Part shown: in pieces, positions 52,204-60,948 of the stretch | Numbering within the stretch: the stretch's first letter is position 1 | Layout of the letters: the number at the start of each line of letters is the position of its first letter | Source of the DNA: Nitrosospira briensis | GTDB taxonomy: Bacteria; Pseudomonadota; Gammaproteobacteria; Burkholderiales; Nitrosomonadaceae | Assembly (NCBI RefSeq): GCF_900115125.1 | Contig: NZ_FOVJ01000006.1 | Location: 1-64,000 of the forward strand | Length of the DNA: 64,000 nt | Reading direction: 5' to 3' | Program-made: the position numbers and the translations under genes | Notes under the pieces: model-generated | What the model saw: only the letters and a program-made list of their open reading frames with translations | Told to the model about the DNA's origin: nothing | The model's database searches: none

Positions 52204-52359
52204 AATCATATAACGTACTGATAGATCTGAAGTTAATGCGTACTGATATGCATTTGTCTTCCAACTGATTGCTATGATATGAATAAAATAACCCCTACAT
52301 TGCGGAAGCTGTTTGTCGCAGGAGCTTGAATTTTCTGTGCTTTTATATCAGCGCGAACC

Positions 52360-52376
52360 TTGGCATTGATATTGCT
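52360..52376 (+). promoter_or_regulatory. Sigma-54 (-24/-12) promoter
   Basis: TTGGCATTGATATTGCT: GG and GC are exactly 10 bases apart, with good -24 (TTGGCA) and -12 (TTGCT) elements. It faces the FecR-TPR gene at 52551 and leaves a leader of about 160 bases. Dyads for an activator lie upstream and a sigma-54 activator gene lies just before them. Confidence 0.75.
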
Positions 52377-52550
52377 CGAAACAACAATGAAATCGGGGGC
52401 ATTACAACGAAGGCGTAGCGCTTGGAAAGGCTCGGGTTCACATTACTGAAGTGCGAGCCTAAAAAAAGATTTTTTATACCTATATAGACCCAAGAAATAT
52501 GTCCTCTATTGATGTAAGAAAAAGGCATTCCCTGGCTCCGGGCGGAGAAG

Positions 52551-55500
52551 ATGAAAGATAATCCGCGAAGCTCACACCAACCACAGCATATGTGGAAATC
52601 TCCGGCTGCGGCCTTGTTGGTTGTCGTAGTGGCAATATTAAATATGGCGCTCGATGTTCAAGCCGCTGAACTCTGCACGCCCGCGATGGCCATGGTCGTG
52701 TCAGTGCAAGGAGCTGTCGAACTTCGGCGCGTCAAGGAGGTCAGTTGGCAACCAGCGAAACTGAACATTGCCCTTTGCGCTGGCGATACGGTCCGTGTCA
52801 GGGAGCACAGTCGGGCGGCATTGCGCCTCAGCAACGAGAGCACGCTGCGGCTCGATCAGAAGACCGTCCTCACGCTCGCCGCACAAGGTCCGGATAAGGC
52901 TGCACTGGTGGAATTGGTCACAGGCGCCCTCTTCGTCATCACCCGTACACCCAAGCCATTCAGGGTTAAAACACGCCTTGTTACAGCCGATATCGAAGGG
53001 ACCGAATTCTTTATTGGCACCAATCAGAACAGCGCAAGGCTGGTGATCTACGAGGGCACGGTATCCGCCAGCAACGAACAAGGGAGCATCAGTCTGGTCA
53101 GCAATGAAGCAGCTTCTGTTGTCGGAAATCAGTCGCCCCGAAAGGCAGAGATTATCCGTCCTACAGATGCGGTTCAATGGGCCTTGCATTACCCCACCAT
53201 CATCAGTTACCGCCTGGATGAGAAGTTGCCCGATGAAGCGGCTGCACAAACATTGCGCTCCTCTATTGAATTGTACCAACAGGGTAAGCTGCGCGAGGCG
53301 CTGGCTGCGCTGGGTGGCGTACTTGAAAGTGCACATTCTCCCCGCTTCTTGACCTACCGAGCAGGCCTTTTACTCTCAGTCGGGCGGGTGGAGGAAGCAA
53401 GAGCAGATATCGCACAAGCGCTCAAGCTGGAACCCGGCAACAGTGACGCCTACGCGCTGCAAGCAATCATTGCGGTGGTGCAAAACAATAAGGAGCAAGC
53501 ACTAGCCCTGGCGACAAAGGCAGTCGAGCTCGATCAGGAATCCTCCGGTGCTCGGCTGGCGCTATCCTATGCGCAGCAAGCGCACTTCCAGATTGAGGCA
53601 GCACTTGAGAGCGTCCAGAAGGCCGCGGAGCTGGAACCGAAAAATGCACTCATCTGGGCGCGCTTGTCTGAACTGCATATGTCGACTGGTTATCTGGATC
53701 GCGCGCTGGAAGCAGCCCAACGCGCAGTCGAATTGAATCCCAATCTCTCAAAGGTACAAATGGTGCTGGGATTTGCTCATTTGACCCGAATCGATACCGA
53801 AGCAGCCAAAGCGGCTTTCACCAACGCAATCGAACTGGATCAGGCAGATCCCATGCCGAGGCTCGGTATGGGCCTCGCGAAATTACGCGAGGGAGATGTC
53901 GAAGCGGGGCGCATGGAAATGGAGATTGCAGCGGCTCTCGATCCAATGAACTCGCTGATACGAAGCTATCTGGGCAAGGCGTATTTTGAGGAGAAGCGCT
54001 ACAACCTTGCTGAGGCGCAGTTCGATATGGCGAAGGCACTCGATCCCAACGACCCCACGCCCTGGTTTTATGATGCAATCCAGAAGCAGACGCAGAACCG
54101 GCCAGTGGAAGCGCTCTGGGACTTGCAAAAATCCATCGAACTCAACGAGAACCGGGCAGTTTACCGCTCAAAGCTGCTATTGGATCGCGATCAGGCAGCC
54201 CGCGGGTCCAGCTTGGCGCGTATTTACGACAATCTGGGGTTCGAAAAGCGCGCATTCATGGAAACCGCAAAATCCCTAAGCCTTGATCCGGGCAGTCACT
54301 CGTCCCATCGGTTTCTTTCTGATGCCTACCGTAATGTTCCCTGGCACGAAATCGCTCGTGCAAGCGAGTTGTTGCAAGCTCAACTGCTGCAACCGATAAA
54401 CGTCAACCCCGTCCAACCTCATCTTACTGTAGCCGATCTTAATATCATCACAAGTAGCGGACCGGCAGTAGCCGGCTTCAACGAATTCACGCCACTAGTT
54501 GAGCGCAATAAACCTCAACTCGTAGCCTCAGGGATCGTAGGAAACCATGGCACGATAGGGGACGAAGCTGTGCTCTCGGCACTTTATGGCCGCGCTTCAG
54601 TCAGTGTTGGTCAGTTTCATTACAACACTAGCGGCTTTCGTGACAATAACGATCAGAAGCACAACGTATACAACGCCTTCTTCCAGTACGCGGTAACGCC
54701 TAGGTTCAACGTTCAGGCAGAGGTGCGTACCCGCAAAACCGAAAATGGCGACCTGTTGCTTAAGTTCGATCAACCCTTCGACCCTGACGATCGGCGAGAA
54801 TTAACTCAGGACACGGCCCGTGTAGGAGCGCGAGTCTCGTTGTCGCCAAGGCAGGATTTTATTGTTTCAGCTATGTATAACGACCGTAGGACCGACATAT
54901 CTCCTAACCCGAACCGCGTGAATCGAACGAAGGACTCGGGCTATCAAGTTGAAACTCAATATTTGTTCCGAGGCGACCGCGTTAACTTACTTGCCGGGGC
55001 TGGTACTTTTCAGTTTGGGGTTGATGATCAAATACTTCGAAATTCTGGCTTAACCAGCGATATTCATTTTAAAAACTGGCGGAATACTGGTTATTTTTAT
55101 ATGAACTTTAGTCCGATCAAAAACTTAAGCTGGACTCTCGGCTTAGGCTATGACTCCTTAAAAGGTCGAGCAGACTTCGAAGTCAATAAGTTTAATCCCA
55201 AACTTGGCATGCAATGGAATATTACCGATAGTCTGCGCCTCCGGCTGGCATGGTTCGAGACGGTAAAATCATTTTTGATTGCAAATCAGACCATCGAACC
55301 AACTCAAGTGGCGGGTTTTAACCAACTGTTCGATGACGTTAATGGTACTAAAGCTCGGCGCAAGGGGATCGGGCTGGATGCTCGTGTCGCGGCTAACCTG
55401 TACGGCGGCCTTGAGGTATCCGCACGTGATCTTATGGTTCCCCAATTCATCGGCGATGAACCCGCGAGGGAGCAGAAGCAAGAAGAGCGGCTTTACTACG

Positions 55501-55931
55501 CTTACCTCTACTGGGTTCCTCACCCATACTGGGCAATCCGGGGCGAGCCCCGATTTGAGAAATTCATGCGCGCTCCGGCTGAGCTGGGCGTCGCTGACCC
55601 TAATCGGATTGAAACCTTAAGCGCACCAGTAAGTTTTAACTACTTCAATCCATCAGGAATATTTGCTACGTTCACGACGACATATGTCAGGCAAGAGTTG
55701 AGACGAACGGAGTCATCGGTACAGAGAACTGTAGATGATAATTTCGTGCTGCTCGACGCAGTTCTTGGCTATCGCTTTCCTAATCGTAGAGGTATTGTAA
55801 GTCTCGAGGGCAGAAACCTTCTTGATCAGGATTTCTTTTTCAAGAGCACCAATTTTCAATCCAACGAAATTACAGCCCCACGTTTCATCCCAAGTCGAAC
55901 ATTTTTTCTGAGGCTTACATTAAACTTTTAA
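52551..55931 (+). CDS. FecR-TPR-outer-membrane beta-barrel fusion protein
   Basis: An 1126-residue surface protein with an unusual domain order. Residues 14-39 are a signal peptide. A FecR-type domain (about 48-200) has the family core RVKTRLVTADIEGTEFF and VIYEGTVSAS. TPR repeats fill about 235-610 (EAALESVQKAAELEPKNALI, DRALEAAQRAVELNPNLSKV). The rest (about 640-1126) is beta-rich and ends VSLEGRNLLDQDFF and FFLRLTLNF, with the terminal Phe of outer-membrane barrels and a TonB-receptor-like last strand; no plug domain is visible. The last kilobase looks more AT-rich than the rest. GGAGAAG precedes the ATG. A sigma-54 promoter drives it. Function unknown. Confidence 0.85.
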   Translation: MKDNPRSSHQPQHMWKSPAAALLVVVVAILNMALDVQAAELCTPAMAMVVSVQGAVELRRVKEVSWQPAKLNIALCAGDTVRVREHSRAALRLSNESTLRLDQKTVLTLAAQGPDKAALVELVTGALFVITRTPKPFRVKTRLVTADIEGTEFFIGTNQNSARLVIYEGTVSASNEQGSISLVSNEAASVVGNQSPRKAEIIRPTDAVQWALHYPTIISYRLDEKLPDEAAAQTLRSSIELYQQGKLREALAALGGVLESAHSPRFLTYRAGLLLSVGRVEEARADIAQALKLEPGNSDAYALQAIIAVVQNNKEQALALATKAVELDQESSGARLALSYAQQAHFQIEAALESVQKAAELEPKNALIWARLSELHMSTGYLDRALEAAQRAVELNPNLSKVQMVLGFAHLTRIDTEAAKAAFTNAIELDQADPMPRLGMGLAKLREGDVEAGRMEMEIAAALDPMNSLIRSYLGKAYFEEKRYNLAEAQFDMAKALDPNDPTPWFYDAIQKQTQNRPVEALWDLQKSIELNENRAVYRSKLLLDRDQAARGSSLARIYDNLGFEKRAFMETAKSLSLDPGSHSSHRFLSDAYRNVPWHEIARASELLQAQLLQPINVNPVQPHLTVADLNIITSSGPAVAGFNEFTPLVERNKPQLVASGIVGNHGTIGDEAVLSALYGRASVSVGQFHYNTSGFRDNNDQKHNVYNAFFQYAVTPRFNVQAEVRTRKTENGDLLLKFDQPFDPDDRRELTQDTARVGARVSLSPRQDFIVSAMYNDRRTDISPNPNRVNRTKDSGYQVETQYLFRGDRVNLLAGAGTFQFGVDDQILRNSGLTSDIHFKNWRNTGYFYMNFSPIKNLSWTLGLGYDSLKGRADFEVNKFNPKLGMQWNITDSLRLRLAWFETVKSFLIANQTIEPTQVAGFNQLFDDVNGTKARRKGIGLDARVAANLYGGLEVSARDLMVPQFIGDEPAREQKQEERLYYAYLYWVPHPYWAIRGEPRFEKFMRAPAELGVADPNRIETLSAPVSFNYFNPSGIFATFTTTYVRQELRRTESSVQRTVDDNFVLLDAVLGYRFPNRRGIVSLEGRNLLDQDFFFKSTNFQSNEITAPRFIPSRTFFLRLTLNF

Positions 55932-56114
55932 AGGAACCAATCTATGCTGTATATACATCGGACAATTCTAATTAAGTTCAACGGACACTAAGGCTAGTGG
56001 GTTTATTCACTTAAGCGGGATAAGCATAACAATTTGTTGTAGACACACCGAAATTAATATCGCAATTGAGGCATCAGAAACGCCCATTTCCCGCTAAAAC
56101 TGAAGGAGTCTCAA

Positions 56115-56762
56115 ATGAAACCAGATACTAAAACGGTCGGCAAACGGCGGCGCGCAGCCCCGCGGAAAAAGATCGCGGACCTAAGGGCGGAATTGGACGA
56201 TTTCATCCGACGCGTGCCTACTTTATCACAGCCTGAATTAGATCAGGCCAAAGAGAAACTGATACAAAAACTTGCCTACTCTACTAATAGAGTAACGCGC
56301 CCTTCAATAGACGATATACGCAAAAAAATTGATCCCAAGATAATCTATTACGGCATTAACATTCTTCTTGCTGGAGTTCTATTGACGAAGTTATCCCGTG
56401 CTCGTAGTGTCAGTGCTGATTACGGTGCTGGTTACAGGGCTGGTTACAAACCAAGCTGGTGTTCACATTTAACAAGGGAAGGGGCATGCAAACACTATCT
56501 TCATTGCGCTTGGTGTCCCGAGGGTGTTGATCGCAACGGCGACTCCAAACCAGCACATTGTTACAACCCGTCCAGGCCCAAAGAGTGTAAAGATTGCTCA
56601 TCCTGCTGTTCGAGTTTAACGAGGGATGGGGAAGGGATATGCAAGGATCATCCTCCATGCGCTTGGTGTCCTGCGGGTGTTGATGGCCACGGCGACCCCC
56701 TATCGGCCCATTGTTATAACCCATTAAACGTAAGTGAGTGTAACGATTGTTCATCCTGTTAG
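56115..56762 (+). CDS. Membrane protein with two tandem eight-cysteine modules
   Basis: A 215-residue protein of unknown family. A basic N-terminus (GKRRRAAPRKK) and a helical region (DLRAELDDFIRRVPTLSQPE, faintly like ElaB/DUF883) lead to one membrane helix (about 76-92). After a short YGAGYRAGY linker come two modules, residues 116-164 and 165-215, each with eight Cys spaced C-x(8 or 10)-C-x5-C-x2-C-x14-C-x8-C-x2-C-x2-C. CAWCP, DGHGDP/DRNGDS and AHCYNP are shared. The positive-inside rule puts the modules in the periplasm, where four disulfides each, or metal binding, are possible. GAAGGAG precedes the ATG. Confidence 0.75.
   Translation: MKPDTKTVGKRRRAAPRKKIADLRAELDDFIRRVPTLSQPELDQAKEKLIQKLAYSTNRVTRPSIDDIRKKIDPKIIYYGINILLAGVLLTKLSRARSVSADYGAGYRAGYKPSWCSHLTREGACKHYLHCAWCPEGVDRNGDSKPAHCYNPSRPKECKDCSSCCSSLTRDGEGICKDHPPCAWCPAGVDGHGDPLSAHCYNPLNVSECNDCSSC
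56460..56759 (+). repeat. Tandem duplication encoding the Cys modules
   Basis: Two copies of about 147 and 153 bases (56460-56606 and 56607-56759), conserved around the CAWCP codons and at the CSSC end. The spacing of six of the seven Cys intervals is identical, so the copies arose by internal duplication and are under selection for cysteines. Confidence 0.8.
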
Positions 56763-57469
56763 TGAGCTGACTGCTACCGGTGCACTCAAGATCAACGAAG
56801 ACGAGAGCATACTGGTAGCATGGGAATGGCATTAATCGCACTTCAACTCGCTGCATCGAAACGCAGATCGCCGACCCCTAGATGGGGCCAGAAAGGCGAG
56901 AAAAGCCATTTTGGGTTTCTCAGCTACGCAAACGCCGGCAATAACGACTATATCGGGCATACATGCACGTTCGCCATATGCCAATCAAATAAAATCAGCC
57001 TTGGGCTGATGCCAAAGGATAATATCTGATACCCAAGCCTGATTGGGATGCAGTCGCTTCAAGCTTTACATCAAGCAGATTCTCTACTACCGGCAGGCAC
57101 TGCGCACTCACTATTAGGTGGTGCGAATAAATTTTCGTTTCACACCTGCCGTAAGCGCTTACCACGCCCAAGCGCTATACAGGCGACGGTCAGCCTGCAA
57201 GGCATTGTTAGACGGCGCTACCCTCCTAGGACGGGTTATTCGAAGCTGCTGGCTTACCTCAGATTAAGCATTTTGTTTTCTACAACGAGCAATGAAACCG
57301 ACGAGACTAAGGTTAGCTAGCATAAGAGCACAGGTTTCCGCCTTGCCGCATCTTCGCTTTGTGGTATTCGAGGATTCGTATTGTTCGGGCAGACCGCCAC
57401 AGCTCGGTGGTCGGGACCAAAGGAATATTTCAAAATGCCCCTGACTAAAGCAACAGTCGTTTATTAGCT
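56763..57469. other. 700-base intergenic region with an attC-like half site
   Basis: No confident gene. Frames at 56820-57029 (RWGQKGEKSHFGFLSYANAG) and 57048-57320 lack ribosome sites. Near 57197 the sequence GCAAGGCATTGTTAGAC resembles one end of an integron attC site, but I could not find the matching half within 150 bases. The region separates convergent genes and probably contains both their terminators. Confidence 0.35.
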
Positions 57470-59770
57470 CTACTTGTTCGCATTACCGGTAACATGTGTC
57501 AGCTCATGTTTTTTCCGAACCACCTCCCCACGGGCGCGCTTTGATGCTGCTTCCTTAGCGCGTCCCATTCTATCGAGCAGGTCAGCATAGGCTTTCAGGG
57601 CGTTTGCGACATCAGGGTGATCGGGACCCAAACTTTTTTCCCATATTTTTAGTGACCGTTGAAACAACGGCTCGGCCTTGGCGTATTGCTGTTGATTATA
57701 GTAAAGGGCGGCAAGGTTGTTGAGGCTCACGGCCACGTGGGGATGCTCGGGGCCGAGGGCTTTTTCCCAAATCTTCAACGACCGCTGATATAACGGCTCA
57801 GCCTTGCCGTATTGGCCTTGCTCCTGGTAGAGTTCCGCCAGATTGTTGAGGTTGGCTGCCACGTGAGGATGATCCGGGCCCAGGACCTTTTCGAGAATCT
57901 GCAACGAGCGCTGATACAACGGCTCGGCCATGGCGTAATGGCCTTGGGCATAGTGAAGAGTGGCGAGATTGTTGAGGCTTGCCGCCACATCCGGATGCTC
58001 TGGGCCAAAGGCCTTCTCGCGAATCTTGAGCGCGCGCAGATACAAGGGCTCGGCCTTTGCATATTCGCCGAGAGTATAGTAGAACCCAGCCAAATTGCTG
58101 AGGTTTGTCGCCACATGGGGATGGTCCGGGCCCAGTGTTTTTTCAAAAATCTTCAGTGATCCCAGAAACAACGGTTCGGCCTTGACGTATTGGCCCAGGG
58201 CATAATAGACCTTTGCCAGATTGTTGAGCCTTACCGCTACATGGGGATGGTCGGGACCATAGGTTTTTTCCCCGATCTTCAATGAACGCTGATACAAGGG
58301 CTCCGCCTTTGCGTATTCGCCCTGAGTGTAGTAGAGGGTTGCAAGGTTGTTCAGGCAAACGGCAACATCCGGGTGGTCTGGACCGTGAGCCTTTGTCATC
58401 AGTTCCAATGAGCGTCGAAGCAGTGGCTCGGCCTTGGCGTATAGCCCCAGGTCGTGATACAACCCTGCAAGATTGTTCAGGCTTACGCCTACGTCGGGGT
58501 GGTTGGGGCCAAGCGACTTTTCTCGAACGGTAAGGGCTTTTTGATAGAATGCTAGCGCTTCGGAGTAGCGGCCCATTTCATGGTTGATCTTCCCTGCCTT
58601 GTTGATGTAGTTGGCATTCTCCGGTTGAAGCCGTGCGGCTTCCAGATAATATTTCCGTGCCCTGATGTAGTCGATCCTGCTCAACGCCAGTTCGCCCAAC
58701 TGGAATGCGGCTTCTGCGGCACGCTTGGTATCGGTTCCCAACGCTTGCTCGAACAACTGCTCGGCCTTTGCCGTGTCGCCTTTGAAGAGCAGTTCACGTG
58801 CTTGTCCAAGAACCGATTCGGGAACGTCTGGCACTATTTCCTGCAGGCTTTTGTCGGCGCTCGCAAGGATGGCGTTGTATCTTGCCGTGGCTTCTTCAGG
58901 AGACTCCAGATCGGCGCTGGCTTTTTGGATCTTGAGCTCGAGGGCGGCGATCTTTTCCTGGTCGGCCTGCCTTTCCTTCGCAAATTCTTTGCCAAGTTCA
59001 GCGAGCGCTTCTTCCTTGAGCTTGCGGCGCCATTCCTCGAATTCCAGAGGGGACAAACCGATGTTTATATCGCGGCCGGCGATCTGTACGTCGCGGCCGG
59101 CGGCGATGCCTCCACCTGATGCGGTGACAGTCGGGCCCCTGGCTGGAGCAGGTTCCTTATCGGAAAAGTAAGTGTAAAGTGTCCACACTGCGCCAACCAG
59201 GACTGCAATACCGCTACCGATAAACTTCCAGGTGCGTTGGTTCGTTCTGTTACTTATTACGGCCCATGGCCCCTGGGGGGCTGGCGAAGGCATTTCCTTT
59301 TGCGTGGACGTCACCCCCGCCTTTTCTATTGCCTCGATCACGCGGCCTGCATCGTAATCAAACCGGGATTCCGTGATCTCTATCGCGTTTCGGCCTACAA
59401 GCGCGGCGATATCTTCCGGAAGCTCCTCAGGTATTGGAACCTCTGCGCCTCCTATCAACGTAGGGATGATAAGCTTCTTTTGATTGAGCGCTTCCCGTAT
59501 CTCGGTTCTGACGGCGTCCTTTGGGTCATCAAGTCTGCGTTGCCCAGCTACATTCTTGATGTTGACCCAATTTTTGCCGATAACAGCTACCAGGACATTG
59601 CACTGAGCAATCCGATCTTCGATAACCTCTAAAAACACGGCGCCGGGCGCAATGGCGTCCAGATCGCGGAAAACTTGTTCTTTGCCGAAGTGATGGGCCA
59701 GACGATCATATAAGCGCCCAGCAGAAGCAGCGCTGTCGTCCCGCCGATAACTGATGAAGATGCTCGTCAT
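57470..59770 (-). CDS. TIR-domain protein with membrane helix and TPR array
   Basis: A 766-residue protein. Residues 1-145 form a TIR_2-type domain (SIFISYRRDDSAASAGRLYD, VFRDLDAIAPGAVFLEVIED, LVAVIGKNW); E90 in DAVRTEIREAL is at the position of the catalytic Glu of NAD-cleaving TIRs. Then a linker, one membrane helix (181-202), a GGGIAAGRDVQIAGRDINIG motif (219-238) and a helical stretch. Residues 419-712 are seven kinesin-light-chain-type TPR repeats of exactly 42 residues (HPDVAVSLNNLAALYY style). TIR proteins often make or break NAD-derived signals in defence or stress; TPRs would bind a partner. No phage-defence partner gene is adjacent. Confidence 0.9.
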   Translation of the reverse strand: MTSIFISYRRDDSAASAGRLYDRLAHHFGKEQVFRDLDAIAPGAVFLEVIEDRIAQCNVLVAVIGKNWVNIKNVAGQRRLDDPKDAVRTEIREALNQKKLIIPTLIGGAEVPIPEELPEDIAALVGRNAIEITESRFDYDAGRVIEAIEKAGVTSTQKEMPSPAPQGPWAVISNRTNQRTWKFIGSGIAVLVGAVWTLYTYFSDKEPAPARGPTVTASGGGIAAGRDVQIAGRDINIGLSPLEFEEWRRKLKEEALAELGKEFAKERQADQEKIAALELKIQKASADLESPEEATARYNAILASADKSLQEIVPDVPESVLGQARELLFKGDTAKAEQLFEQALGTDTKRAAEAAFQLGELALSRIDYIRARKYYLEAARLQPENANYINKAGKINHEMGRYSEALAFYQKALTVREKSLGPNHPDVGVSLNNLAGLYHDLGLYAKAEPLLRRSLELMTKAHGPDHPDVAVCLNNLATLYYTQGEYAKAEPLYQRSLKIGEKTYGPDHPHVAVRLNNLAKVYYALGQYVKAEPLFLGSLKIFEKTLGPDHPHVATNLSNLAGFYYTLGEYAKAEPLYLRALKIREKAFGPEHPDVAASLNNLATLHYAQGHYAMAEPLYQRSLQILEKVLGPDHPHVAANLNNLAELYQEQGQYGKAEPLYQRSLKIWEKALGPEHPHVAVSLNNLAALYYNQQQYAKAEPLFQRSLKIWEKSLGPDHPDVANALKAYADLLDRMGRAKEAASKRARGEVVRKKHELTHVTGNANK
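57635..58516 (-). repeat. Seven 126-base tandem repeats in the TIR-TPR gene
   Basis: Seven units of 126 bases, each one 42-residue TPR (G-P-D/E-H-P-x-V-A start). They are similar at DNA level, so recombination or slippage could change repeat number. Confidence 0.85.
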
Positions 59771-60025
59771 TAATCCCGTGGATCGACCAAAGTTGGCTTC
59801 AGATGATCCAATTTCCCTTTAATGCCTACGCGCAACGGGCATCAATATTTAACCCCGCCGCAGCTGCCTTTATCCAGGCTCGTCCGTGCAGGATCATCTG
59901 TTTGCCCATGTTCATCTCTCCATTTATCGAATGTGCTCAGAAATCGCCTGTTCCTCACGCTCACGTTTTCAGCTATCTCTATATAAAATCCCCAATGTCA
60001 TGATAGTCCCTGCCAGGGCAAAAAA

Positions 60026-60050
60026 CAAAAAACCCCGCGATAGCGGGGTT
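60026..60050 (-). terminator. Rho-independent terminator after zapD
   Basis: Read on the minus strand: AACCCCGC, loop TATC, GCGGGGTT, then a T-rich tail. It lies 37 bases beyond the zapD stop, in the right place to end the zapD transcript. Confidence 0.85.
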
Positions 60051-60086
60051 CAAGAACAATTGTCATGGCTGAATCGAACCGAAAGC

Positions 60087-60842
60087 TTATAAATTACAGA
60101 AGGTCAATTCAAACTCTACGTCTTCTTCATGTATTTTTGGTTTTTGCCTCGCACCCGATGTGACGAAACGAATGTTAAGCGCGTACTTATTCGCGCTGAT
60201 TTCGGGGACACAGGGCAGGCTGTCGTCTACTTTCAGGGACAGCATATGGGCAACACGCCCCGGCCCCATCTGCTGGAATACGCCTCGCTGAGCGGTGTGT
60301 CGAAACTTTTTTCCACTGTTTCGTAACAGGTGCAAAACAATGCTGAAGCCCCTCTCGATCGGCAGCAGAGGCCCCAGCCATTCCTCAAGATCACTCCGCC
60401 GCGTCGCGTGATCCAGATGCAACCAGTAATGATAAGAGGGCAGGTCGAATTCGCAGGCACCACCGGGTATACCGACTCGCTGCTTGATACTCATCAGCCA
60501 CTCGTTATCGCGCAGGTGCTCACCGATTTTCCCCGGCATACTCAGCATGCCCTGGGAGGCGACCTGGATATTCCCCAACACCTGATTCAGGGCACCTTCG
60601 GAAATCTTCGGGCTTCCGCGCAGTATTTCCAGTGCCTGTTTCTGTCGTTCCAGTTCCTGCAACAAGTCCGATTTCATGTCGGTACGGCTCGTCACATCCA
60701 GAATTTCAAACAGCGTCACCAGCGCGGAGTGATGGTCGAAAGCATCCTGTTTTTCAGAAAAGAAGGCGACCTTGTCAAACAAGTCCTCAAGCCGCAGCAG
60801 CATGCGAATTCGCTCATTAAGGGGATGTTCGTAACAAATCAC
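60087..60842 (-). CDS. zapD: Cell division protein ZapD
   Basis: A 251-residue ZapD (YacF), which bundles FtsZ filaments at mid-cell. It opens MICYEHPLNERIRMLLRLED, matching the family start, and contains the segments LLQELERQKQALEILRGSP and PSYHYWLHLDHATRRSDLEE. The start is a GTG at 60840-60842. It follows coaE by about 106 bases, in the pilD-coaE-zapD order usual in Beta- and Gammaproteobacteria. Confidence 0.93.
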   Translation of the reverse strand: MICYEHPLNERIRMLLRLEDLFDKVAFFSEKQDAFDHHSALVTLFEILDVTSRTDMKSDLLQELERQKQALEILRGSPKISEGALNQVLGNIQVASQGMLSMPGKIGEHLRDNEWLMSIKQRVGIPGGACEFDLPSYHYWLHLDHATRRSDLEEWLGPLLPIERGFSIVLHLLRNSGKKFRHTAQRGVFQQMGPGRVAHMLSLKVDDSLPCVPEISANKYALNIRFVTSGARQKPKIHEEDVEFELTFCNL

Positions 60843-60948
60843 GGCGGTCGACGAAGCAGAATAGCAAAAGGGTTATTCGATATTGCGCTATAAGAGATGA
60901 TTTTACAATCAAATCGATATGTAATGAATGTGAAATGCCGGCAGGGAG

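Larger units (their letters stand above)
51951..52550. other. 600-base regulatory region of the FecR-TPR gene
   Basis: Non-coding. Besides the dyads and promoter listed separately, it includes a CATGT/ACATG repeat near 52138 and an AT-rich stretch between 52205 and 52330 that could bend, allowing activator looping. Confidence 0.5.

Noticed and set aside
56820-57320. Two plus-strand frames after the Cys-module gene
   Set aside because: No ribosome sites, no known motifs, and one contains the attC-like sequence; not enough to call genes.
57635-58516. Regular repeats that could suggest a CRISPR array
   Set aside because: The period is 126 bases with no unique spacers and the frame is open throughout; they encode TPR units.
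59771-60086. Possible tRNA between the TIR gene and zapD
   Set aside because: The GC-rich hairpin there is a terminator followed by a T-run on the minus strand; no cloverleaf can be drawn.
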